Assembly: GCF_003144095.1 (NCBI RefSeq)
Contig: NZ_NSKH01000023.1
Coordinates: 1,180,865 to 1,244,864, forward strand
Direction: 5' to 3'
Source of the DNA: Streptomyces sp. ICBB 8177
Lineage (GTDB): Bacteria > Actinomycetota > Actinomycetes > Streptomycetales > Streptomycetaceae
Length of the DNA: 64,000 bases
The notes below the pieces were generated by a model, which was not told the DNA's origin, did not search any database, and worked only from the letters and a program-made list of their open reading frames with translations. A program made the translations under genes and the position numbers. Position 1 is the first letter of the stretch; each line of letters starts with the position of its first letter. Positions 44,297 through 54,700 of this stretch are shown here, one piece after another.

Positions 44297-44656
44297 TCAG
44301 GCCTTCCCCGCCGTCCCCGCCCGGCGCTGCCGCCTGCCCAACGGAGCCTGGCTGAGGTCCTCGGCCTGGGACCTGAGATTCCGGTAGCCGTAGCCGCGGC
44401 TGTCCAGCCACGCCTTCGCGGCCTCCTCGGCGCGTTCGGTGGCGAGCAGGATGTCCGCCTCCTCCTCGCCCGTGTCCGAGAACCGGAAGGTGAAGGCCGA
44501 GCGCGCCGCCAGGTCGTAGCTCAGGTGCCCCTCGGGGGTGAAGGCCGCGCGCAGGACGTCGTGCTCGGCGGCCCGCGCCAGCAGTTCGGCCCGCTGGTCG
44601 GCGCCGAGTCCGTCGAAGACGCCGCGCACGGTGACGCGGAAGGTACGAGTGCTCAT
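44297..44656 (-). CDS. DUF6204 family protein
   Basis: A 119-aa protein of the DUF6204 family: RTFRVTVRGVFDGLGADQRAELLARAAEHDVLRAAFTPEGHLSYDLAARSAFTFRF. A single small alpha/beta domain is seen, with a charged C-terminus. No function is known for the family. The ATG at 44656 begins the conserved domain. It is convergent with the injection cluster and not obviously linked to it. Confidence 0.8.
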   Translation of the reverse strand: MSTRTFRVTVRGVFDGLGADQRAELLARAAEHDVLRAAFTPEGHLSYDLAARSAFTFRFSDTGEEEADILLATERAEEAAKAWLDSRGYGYRNLRSQAEDLSQAPLGRRQRRAGTAGKA

Positions 44657-44867
44657 TCGGCGACCCTAGCCAGCGGCCCCGACGGGCTCCACCGGGTTTT
44701 TGAGGCGCGCGAGCCGCCTCCCCCGCGGTCGAGTGCCGCGCCCGGCGCGAGTGCTTCCGCATCCCCCGACCCTCCGACCGCCCGTCGCGTCCACTCCGGT
44801 TGAGCCGCCGCCAACTCCCCCAACAGGGCGGCGACTTCAGGCGTGGTGCCTCCTGGGACGTGCCCGG

Positions 44868-45000
44868 GGCGGATCGGCCGGAACGCGAAGCAGCGGCCTG
44901 GGACTTGCATCGTCCACCGGCTGGTCACCGCCAACGGCCATACCGCCGCGCTGCCCCCGGGCGGCGGGCTCACCGCCACCCTCACGATGCCCGCGCCACG
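44868..45000 (+). pseudogene. Frameshifted remnant of a sensor histidine kinase (G2 box end)
   Basis: One frame reads GTRSSGLGLA (44883-44908), and the next frame, beginning at ATC 44909, reads IVHRLVTANGHTAALPPGGGLTATLTMPAP. Together they match the kinase ATPase end GLGLAIVxRLVxAxGG...PGGGLTxxLxLP, with one base missing between GGACTTGC and ATC. No convincing kinase sequence was found upstream (an RVFE at about 44690 is possible). The rest of the gap 44657-45296 contains no other gene that I can support. Confidence 0.5.
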
Positions 45001-45296
45001 GACGCCGTACCGCCGCACCGGTGCAAACCGGACGGCTGGAAATCGACGTCCGGCCCGAGACCTGAACGGGTTCTTAACCTTTCGTCAGCCACACTGCTGC
45101 GCGATCGGCCACGCTCCGGCGGGCCGGTCGCGCATGTGCCACGTGGCCCATCCCGCGCGCGGAGCTGAACCCGGCAGCAGCGCCCGCGACCCGGCCGGCC
45201 GCCGTACCACCCCGTTCGCGCGCGCCGTTCACGAGACCCGCGCGCGTACGGGCAGCCAGGCAACATCACATCCAACCCCACACTCCTGGAGTGATC

Positions 45297-45749
45297 GTGC
45301 GCACGCTGCTTCCCGATCGATGGAACCGCCTGCTGCTCTGCCTGTTCAGAGTGGTGACCGGTCTGCTCTTCGCCTGCCACGGCGCCGCCACCCTCTTCGG
45401 CGTCCTCGGCGGGCCGGAAGGCGGGCACGCCCCGGCCTTCGGCCAGTGGCCGGGCTGGTGGGCCGCGGCCATCGAACTCGTCGGCGGTCTCCTCGTCCTG
45501 CTGGGCCTGGGCACCCGGGGTGCCGCGCTGCTGTGCTCGGGCTCGATGGCCTACGCCTACTTCTCCGTGCACCAGCAGCACGCGCTGCTGCCCATCCAGA
45601 ACGGCGGCGAACCGGCGGTGCTGTTCTGCTGGTCCTTCCTGACCATAGCCATCGTCGGCCCCGGCGCCCTCGCCCTGGACGCGGTCCTGCCCACCCTGAC
45701 CCGGCGGGACACGACGACGGCCCGCCGCCCGGCGCCCGCGGGCGACTGA
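45297..45749 (+). CDS. DoxX family membrane protein
   Basis: A 150-aa protein with four membrane segments: FRVVTGLLFACHGAATLFGVLGG, WAAAIELVGGLLVLLGLGTRGAALL, AYAYFSVHQQHALLPIQNGGEPAVLFCWSFLTIAIVGPG. The DoxX family includes electron-transfer (thiosulphate:quinone oxidoreductase) subunits and stress-related membrane proteins; exact role unknown here. GTG at 45297 has GGAG 5 nt upstream; GTG at 45291 is an alternative. Convergent with the giant toxin gene, sharing a terminator. Confidence 0.88.
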   Translation: MRTLLPDRWNRLLLCLFRVVTGLLFACHGAATLFGVLGGPEGGHAPAFGQWPGWWAAAIELVGGLLVLLGLGTRGAALLCSGSMAYAYFSVHQQHALLPIQNGGEPAVLFCWSFLTIAIVGPGALALDAVLPTLTRRDTTTARRPAPAGD

Positions 45750-45754
45750 ACACC

Positions 45755-45791
45755 CGGACGGCCACCCCGAGCGCCTCGGGGCGGCCGTCCG
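45755..45791. terminator. Strong bidirectional terminator between DoxX and the giant toxin gene
   Basis: CGGACGGCC-A-CCCCGAG-CGC-CTCGGGG-C-GGCCGTCCG: a 9-bp outer and 7-bp inner stem, symmetric with single-base internal loops and a 3-nt apical loop. It lies 6 nt after the doxX stop and 5 nt after the end of the convergent minus-strand gene. Confidence 0.9.
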
Positions 45792-45795
45792 CCGC

Positions 45796-48700
45796 TCAGC
45801 TCGCGGCGGTGCGCGGGCGCGGCAGGTCGACGACGATCAGCGCGCGGCTGCGGGAGGCCGACGCGTCCGCGCCGTTCGCCCCGCCGCCGGGCGCCGCGTT
45901 GCCTTCGGACCGCGTCGTGACCACCACGTCCTCGGGGACGACGACGGTCTGCCCGTCGGTCTGGAGCCTCGCCAGGTGCACCGCCAGCGCCGAGCGGAAG
46001 GTGTCCGCCACGCCGTCCGCGCGCTGCTGGCCCCGCCGCAGCGCCTCGCCGAAGTGCGGCAGCCCGTTGCGCATCCCGACGGCGTGACCGACCACCTCGA
46101 CGCGCGGCGGCGGGAAGCCCGCACGGACGTTCGCCAGCGAGGCCCACGCCACCTCGGCCGCGAGCCGGTGCACTGTCTCCAACTGGCGGCTCGTCAACTC
46201 CGCTGACTCGTCAGGGAAGTCGACGTCTCCGATGGTCAACCGCTCACTGTCGTAGGGCTCGTGTGGCCGCTGCGCGGGCGGCTCGGCCACCTGCGTGGAG
46301 GCCACCTGGGAGTCCCGCGGGGCGCGGGGGGAGATGTCCGCGGCCCCCGCGGTCTGTCCGTGGCGCGGCGGGACGGCTGTTGGCACGTCGTCCTTGCGGG
46401 GGTCGTGCACCGTCACCGTGGTCTGCCGCCCGGCCGCCGCGTCGGAGTTCGCGGAGGCGCGTTCGGTGGTGACCGTGAGGGGGAAGTCGGCCGCGGTCAG
46501 GTGCGGCTGCGGCGAACCGTGCTGGTAGTTGATGAGGAAGCGGTCAAGACGGTCGCGCAGCTCCTCGCGTACGGTGTCCGCCCGCGCCTGCGCGCCGTTC
46601 GGCAGGGCGCCGCCGAGCGTGGGGCGGCGGGAGTTGCCGCGCCCGGTCACGGTGATCCGCGGCAGCGGGAGCCCGTTGTGGTGGTTCCACAGTCCGGCCC
46701 GTACCACGTGCTCCGCGACGTAGGTGAGCTTGCGGGCCTCGACCTTGCTCAGCTGCCGCGAGCCCTCGTCGAACCCGACGCTGATCTGCGGCAGCCGGTG
46801 GCCGTGCACGATCACCGCGGTCAGCGGGTTGGCCTCGGCCGACGGGCGGGAGGTGAGCAGATCGGCGCTGACCTCGTGCATCGTCTCGCCGGGACGCCGG
46901 GAGAACATCCGGAAGTGCCACAGCTCGCTGCCCTTGGGCAGGTCGGCGGCCTGCTTCATGCGCGCACTGGCGATCTTGAGGGCGTGTTCGTACGCCGCTG
47001 CCGCGGTGCGGTGATCGGGGCTGCCCTCGGGGAGCGAGTCGGCCGTGCGCATCGCCTGCCGTGCCTTGGCGAGTGCGTCGACCAGGTCGAGGTGACGGCT
47101 GAGCCGCCCGATCGCGGCCTCGTCGGTGCCCTGCGCCTTCCGCGCCTGCAACTGCCGTTCGACGGCGGTGCGCAGCTTGCGGAAGCCGTCGGACGTGATG
47201 GTCTCGACGTTGTGTGTCACGGCCGCGCGGACCATGGCGGTGATCTGCGCGCGGCGCGCGAAGTTCTCCAGCGTCATCTGGTGCGCGCCGTCCTCGCTGG
47301 AGAGCACCACGGCGGCGAAGTGGTAGCCGAAGTGGCGGCCCGGCCGAGCGCCCGGCTTGGCGTAGTTGACCGCCAGGCTCGGCAGGCCCTCCTCGTCGCG
47401 CGCGTTGATCGAGTGGACGAGGTAGGTCTCGCCCACCCTCGCCCACGCGTGCTCGTTGACGCCGATGCGCCGGGCCGCGTCGGCGAGCAGCTCACGGCGC
47501 GGGTTGTCCACCGGGTCGTAACTCAGTGCGCTGCCGTACGACTTGCCGGGCGTGGGCCCGTCGCTCTCGGCGATGAGCCGGTCGTCCCGCAGCACCTGAT
47601 GGGACGCCCAGGACGGGTCGAGCGCACCGGTGCCGGTCCGGCCGTCCGCCACGTCGCCGAGCGCTTCGGCGAGGTGGTGGATGCCGGTGACCTCGGTGCG
47701 GCCCAAGGCGTTGATCGGGCCGGTGACCGCGCCCGAGCCGTCGGCCCGCCGGAAGACCACGTGGGAGGCGGGCACCCCGCCCGACACCATCTGGGCGAAG
47801 TCGCGGCACACCTCCTCCTCCGACCGCTTCGACCGGGTGAGGAACTGCGGTGTCACCCGGACCAGTTCACGACCCGCGCCCTTGCCGTCGGCAACGCGCA
47901 GCGTCAGATCCTCGGCGTGCAGCCTGACGTTGCTGCCCGCGAGCGCCAGCTGCCGGTTGGCGGTCTCGACGGCCGAGCGGGTGGCGAACACCTGCTGGCC
48001 GTAGCCGTGCTGACGGTGCGCCAGCGACAGGTCGCCCGAGACGTGCAGCGGTGGATGGTCGCCGACCAGGGTCTGCCGGTGGCCCTGCGCCAGGATCGTC
48101 AGACGGGGCACGTCGTCGGAGCCGGGCTGGTTGTAGTTCCACTCGGAGTGGTACATCCCGGTCGGCTCCTCGAACAGCACCGTGTCCGGTGTCGTCGCGA
48201 TCACCTGGTAGTCACTGGTGGTGAACGGCCGGGCCCGCAGGTGGTCCAGCGGATCAGCGGGGTCGCGCGGTGGCTGCTCCTCGCGCGGCGGCGGATTGAG
48301 CTTCTCCGAGTGGTCGGCCGCACCGCCCGACCGGGGGGAGGCCGCCGCCGGGTGACCGACACCGCCCGCCACCTGGTCGGGCGTCTCGGAACCGTGGCCG
48401 ATGCCGTCGAAGAGGTCGAGCGGATCGCCCTCGCCGCCCAGGTGCAGGGCCCACGCCCCGCTCCCGCCGGTCAGATCGAGGTGCTCGCGGCCCGTCCGCC
48501 AGCTCAGCAGGGGCCGCACCTCGGAGTCGGTGGACCACACCGGCACCCTGGCCCGGTCCGCGACGAGCTGCGCGAGGCCGCCGGTCTGCCCGCGGGAGAC
48601 CGCGAGCAGGATCTCCTGGCCGTCGCCGCGCATGGGGTCGAGGGCGACGAGCTCGGCGAACTCCGCGGGGTCCGTCACGGGGAACGTGCCGCTCGGCGTC

Positions 48701-51700
48701 GTGACCAGCAGGCGGTCGGGGGTTCCCTGCGCGGTGACCACGTAGGGGTCGTGCCAGGACGCCTGGTGCTCCGTCTGCGCGCCGTCCGGCCCGGTCACCG
48801 TGAACGTCGCCGTCTCCGGTGCGCCCGCGCCGGGATCGGACCAGTTGCGGCCCGCGAAGTACCCGTCCCCGTCCACCACCGCGGTGCTGTCGTCCAGCGC
48901 CTGGTGGTCGGCCGCCAGGGCGTGCGCGGCGAGCACCGAGGCATCGGTCAAGCGGCTGGGCCCGGCGTGCTCGGCGAGTGCCAGCAGCCGTCGGTACGCG
49001 TCGTCGTCCGGCTCGTCCTCCAGCCGCAGCACGCGCCGGGCCAGCGCCTCCAGACGCGGCGTGCCGTGGGCGTCGGGCGACTCGGTGTGCGGGAGGTCGA
49101 GGGTGTGCAGTGCCCACAGGGCCTGCCGGGCCCGCTCGTACGCGTCCGGCGCGAGGGTGTCGCCGTACAGGCGGTCCATCCAGGTTTGTTCGTCGGGCGG
49201 ACCGTCCGCGTAGGAGTCGAGGATGTGCTGCCACAGGTCCTCGTCGCCCGCGTCGTCGTGTTCCCGTACGGGCGCCGCGGGGGCCTGAGGCACCGTCGGC
49301 ACTGTCGGCGCCCTGGGTGCTCTGGGGGCGACCTCGCTGGTCGAACCGCCGTGCGGTGGTGCCCCGTCGGCCTTCGGCGGGGCGGTGGAGACCGACGTCG
49401 GGGTGTGGGCGTGCGAGGGCGGGAGCGCCGAGGCGTTGTAGTGGTTGCCGCCCGCGAAGTAGACGTGGACCGTGCGACCGGTGTCCTGCGGCCCCACGGT
49501 CCGCAACGTGGCGCCGACCGCGTACTGGTCGTGGGTGATGAGCCGGGTCCCCAGGGTGTGCGCCACCAGCGCGGGGAACATCTCGCCCTCGACGGTGTTC
49601 CACGCGCCGTCGCCCGGCACCCAGTTCCCCAGCGCGTCGACCAGCGTCCGGTGCTCCGCGGCGGACAGCGGCTCGTGGAGCCTCATCTCCACGAGGGCGC
49701 CGACCAGTCCGTCATGACCGACGAAACCCAGGTCCAGGCCGCCCATGTGCTCGTCGACGTAGTCGAGTTGGTCCCCCGTGGACAGCGCCTCGTCCGCCAG
49801 GACCCACTTGCCGTCGCGATCGGTGGTCTCCGGCACCTCCGCGCCGGCGCGCCGGGCCGCCTCCTGCGGCGGCATCCCGCGCGCGGTGAACTCCTCGGTC
49901 CGCGCCTGGACGTACAGGCCGCGCAGCGTCCGGGGGTCCATCCAGTCGGGCGACAGCACGGTGTGCACCCCCTGTCGCCGCAACTGCTCCCGCAGCGCGT
50001 GCGGGGTCTGCTGGGACAGGTGCTGCCGCAGCGCGGGTTCCTGGTGGCGGCGGTACAACTCGGTGACATCGAACGGGAGATGGTCCGGCGGCGTCCGGCG
50101 GACGTGCCGCAGGACCATCTGGCGCAGCGCCTCGGCGGCACGGCCCAGCGGGGTGTCGGCGCCCACCGGCGCGTGGCTGTCGGCCAGTTGCCGCATCTGC
50201 CGCAGCACGGCGGCGTGCTGGGCGTGCGCGTCGCCCGCGGGACCGCCGCGCAGCGCCTCGGGCCAGTGCTCGGGCGGGGTGCTCGCCACGACGGAGTAGA
50301 GCAGGCAGCGGCCGTCGCCCGGTGAGGTCAGCGGCGCCCCGGGCCTCGAGCGGGTGGTGGTGTCCAGGTCCGAAACGGTGGGGTGGTCAGGCGGGTTGGG
50401 GGCGCTGTGGGCGGTGGTGGCGGACGCGTCGTGCGTGGCCGTGACGTCGTGGACCGGCTCGACCGGGGGCGGCGGGACGGTCGTGTCCTTCGCGGACGAC
50501 GTGGTGTCCGGCTTCGTGAAGTCCGTCGTCGCCGTGGTGTGGTCGGTCTGGTCGGTCGTCACCGGGGCTGCCGCCGGTGCCGTCGTCGCGTCGTCGGCCT
50601 GCTTCGCCACCCAGTAGTAGACGTGGCCGTCGGTGTGCAGGGTGTTGCCGTAGGTGCCGCTCTCGTCGTACTTGCGGGTGCTCAGCCGTACCGGCTGCCG
50701 CATCAGGACCTGCGGGCCCTTGAGCTTGGCCTTGCCGGGCTCGGTGGACGTCGTGCCGTGCGGCAGGGCCGGCGGCGCGAGGGTGCGGTTCGGGACGCCG
50801 GGGGCCCGGGTCACCGGGGACGCGCTCTCGAACGTCTGGTCCCGGTCGATCTTCGCCGCGCCGGTCGGCAACGGCACCGTGACGGCGGGGTTCTTCGTGA
50901 CCACGGGGACGGCCAGCGGCGTCACGTTGCCGTTGAGGGCGTTGCTCGCGGACGTGCCCGACTCGTGCTCGGTGGAGACGGTGATCTCGTCGCTGCCGTC
51001 CTCGCGGGTGGAGACCTCCTGCGCCTCCCCGGTGGGACGCATGTGCACTTCGAGCCCCGTCGTGCCGTCGATCGGCACCGTTCGGTAGCCCCGCGCCGGG
51101 TCCTTGAGGAGGTGGAAGACGGTGGGCAGGGTCTGCGTGGACAGAGACTGGCGCAGTGACACCTGCTGTTCGAGCGGCAGGCGCTGTTCCCGGACGAGCG
51201 GGTTGGCCGTGCCGTCCAGCCGGGGGTCGGTGACGAAGGAGCTGACCAGCCTGTGGGCGGCCTCCGGGGTCATCGCGCCGGCCCAGTGCCCGAGGGCCGA
51301 GGCCGCGGAGCCCAGGCCCCAGGAGATCGCCGAACCGGCCCTGCCCAGTACGCCGTCGCCCCACGGCCGGGGTGTGGTGAGCACCGTCTGCGCGTGGTCC
51401 ACGAGGGCGTCCGTCCGGTCGAATCCCACGAGGTCGTGCGCGGAGTCCAGCGACTGCTGCCAGCGGGTGCGGTCCTGCGCCGAGCCGCCCAACGGCTGCA
51501 TGCCGATGGTGTCGCCGCCGTCCATCACCTGGGGAGGCCGCGGTTGCTGCTGCCGCACGTGCGGTTGCTGGTGCGCGGCGGCCTGCTCGGCGGTCTCGGT
51601 CAGCGACTTCGGCACGTAGACGTGGACCGGCCAGGCGGGGTCTACCGGGCGCGGCTTGGCGAGGTTGACGAAACGGCCGTACTCGGTGCGCTGCGTGACG

Positions 51701-54700
51701 GTGACCTCGAAGCGCATGTGGTTGGTGAACTTCACCGTGTCGCCGAACTTCGACGTCTTGTGCTCCACCTTGGTGGTCACACCCGTCTCGGCGCTCTTGC
51801 TGCGCGTGGCCTCCCCGCCCAGCGAGGGCGCCCACGACAGGTTGCCGAAGCCGGACCTGCTCTCCTCGGCCTTGAACTCGGCCGCGCTCTGGCCCGGCTT
51901 CTGCCTGTCCACCGGCGCGTAGGAGATGCGGAAGTTGCCGTCGGCGCCCAGCGACCAGTTGTGCCCGGCGCTGCCCTTGACGGTCTGCGCGAACCCGACC
52001 TTGCGGGTGGTGTCCCCGCTGGAGTGGTCGCCCTCGTCGGTCCACTTGCCCCGCGGGACGCCCCGCACCAGGACCTCGGTGATCACGCGCTGCGTGCGGG
52101 ACTCGTGGACGTGGTGGTCGAGGATGCCACGGCCCACCAGGTCCTCGTAGTTGGCCGAGAGATTCTCCGGCGAGAAGGTGTCGGCGAACGGCAACGCGGC
52201 CTCGGGCACCTCGTCGGCCGTATCCAGCCCGCGGATCTGCCGGTCGATCTCACCGAGGATCTCGTCCGACCCGCGGATGTCGGCCGTCGCGCCGCCCAGC
52301 AGCCCGGAGCCGAGCAGGGTCGCGTGCCGGCTGCCGGGGACGGGTGCGGTGGCGTTCGGGTCCAGGGCGCGCACGTCGTCGTCGGAGAGCAGCACCAGTA
52401 CCCGGTGCCTGCCGGTCCGCGGCTCGCCGAGGGTGACGTTGCCGCCCGCGTCCGTGACGCGGCCCTGCACGGTGACGTCGGCGTCGGCCTCGTACACGTG
52501 CCAGGTGCCCTTGTACGCGGCCTTCCGCGAGGTCGTCATCTTCTGCTTGACGTTCTCGCCGCTGTTGCGGCTCGCGCCGCCCTTGCCCTTGAGACCACCG
52601 CGTACCTGAAGGGAGTTGTGCGGGTCGTCCTTCACCGGGAAGCGGCCCGCGTCGAAGCCGAGCCCGCCCTTGAGGCCGCGGGTGTTCTTGTCCGCCACGG
52701 TCGTCGACACGCTCGACTTGGTCTCGATCTCCAGCTTGCCCTCGCCGGGCAGCGTCTCGCGGAACCTGAGGTTGCTCAGGCGGGTGCGCGTGGCCAGCCC
52801 GATGGTGTCCCGGTCGCGGCCGGAACCCACCTGTTCGTCACCGCTGTTGGCCCAGCCGCCGTGCGAGGCGGAGACCATCGAGCGCAGGTGGCCCTCGTCG
52901 GTGATCGACTCCAGGGCCTGCTTCAGGTCGGGAACGCCGGGGTGCTCGTCGTCCTGACCACCGGTGCGCAGTCCCGTCCTGCGGGCGGCGGCCGTCGCGG
53001 CTGCAGAGACCCCGGCCGAGGCGGTCGCGGTCGGCGACGCCTTGGCCTTCTTCTCGAAGGCGCTGGTCAGCGACTGCTTCGCGTGGTCGCGGAAGTCGCC
53101 GGGATCGGAGACGTGCCGGATGACGTGCCGTTGCGGCAGCGCGTCGAGCTTGGGTATGGCGCGCGGCGGAGGCGTGGCGCTCGTGGTGTCGGGGGTGCGC
53201 GCGACCTCCACGGTGAGGTGCCCGTCAGGGCTCACCGGCTTGGTGTAGGGGGCGTGCGGCACGGAACCGGGCGTGGGTAGGTGCGTGGTGGGGTGCTCGG
53301 GGTCCGCGACGCCGATCATGACGTGATAGGTGAGCGGGTGGGTGAAGGTGTCGGTGTCCGCCTCCAGGGAGAACTGCCGCTTGACCTCCGTCTCGGTGCC
53401 CGTGGTCAGGCCGTGCGACGGGTTGTGCGCCGTGATGTCGAGGTTCCCGTTGCCGAAGCCTCGCGTCACGTCCGGGTGGTCCAGCGAACTGCGGATGTTC
53501 CCGGCGAAGTTGACGACGTGTTTGGTGCCGCGGTTGACGGACTTGTCGGCGCCGGTCGTACGCGTCGCCGCGTCCTTCGACGTCGACTTGCCCGATCCCA
53601 CGTGGGTGCCCCGGAACGCCTCCGCCTTGATGAGGATCTCGTGGGTCGTGCCGCTCCTCAACGGCAGGTGGGGGGCGTCCAGGGTGATCCGGTACGTGCC
53701 GTCCAGCAGCTTCGGCGCGGCGCCGCGCAGTCGCGAGGGGGACAGCTGCTGGTGGAGGGAGCGCAGGTTCTCCCACGCCTGCGGGGCGACCTGCCGGTGG
53801 TTCGCGGTGCCGTCGCCGCCGTGCGCGGTCGTGGCACCGGGATGAAGCGCCTCGGGAGGCGGCAGCACGCCGGGGTGGCTGGTCCACATCTCGCGCACGA
53901 CGTGGTCCACCAGCTCCGAGGAACCGGGCACGTCGAGGAACGTCGTGCGCGGCGCCGTGACCGGGTCGGTCAGGCGGTCCGGGGCGAGCGGCCGGCGCTG
54001 GTCGCCGGCGGCCGGCGCGGTGTCGTCGTGCGGGACGGCACGCAGCACCTCCCCGTTCTGCGGGTGGATGGTGATGGCGACGTCACCGGTGTGCGGCGCG
54101 GCGTCGTGCCGCTGCGACGGGGCCGGGGCGTGGTCCCCGATCCTCGTGGTGGTCGTGCCGTGCAGCCCGTCGGGCCCCGCCTGCCACCGGTGCCGGATCA
54201 GCCGCACCCGCAACCGCACGTTGGTGGCGACCAGATCGGCCTTGCCGGTGCGCTCGTGACCGGTCTCGGTGCCGATGGCGTTCTTGGCCTTGGCGCCGTG
54301 GGTGAGGCTGCTGGTTCCGGTGTAACCGGCCGTGCCGGTGAGCCACCTGGACTCGGAGCTGTCGTTCGCCTTCCACACCTCGCCGGTCGCGCCACCGCTC
54401 AGGCCCACCGACCACGAGCTGTTCTCGGTGCGGTTGTGGCCGTGCTCACCGGAGGTCTTCGACCCCAGTGTGGACTTGTCGTCCACGGTGTGCAGGGCCG
54501 TGGAGTCGTCCGGCTCGATCGTCAGGTGCAGGTGGGCCCTGCTGCCGTCGCTCAGCGTCAGCGGCTTCGACAGCAACCCCCAGCCCGAGGCGTGCTCGAA
54601 CTCGTTGATGACGTTGGACGGCTGGAAGAACTCCTCGATGGCCTGGTGCGCCGTGCCGTCCGGGCGGGCCTCGCGCGGCAGCGCCTCGTAGACCGCGTCG

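Noticed and set aside
44653..45018. Minus-strand 121-codon frame upstream of DUF6204
   Set aside because: No ribosome binding site or family resemblance, and it overlaps the kinase remnant on the other strand.
46261..50325. Long open frame on the plus strand (1,354 codons) opposite the giant gene
   Set aside because: It is a GC-driven shadow: its translation is Arg/Gly/Val-rich without any domain, while the minus strand has clear motifs and codon structure. The same holds for 53281-58041 and 58102-61065.
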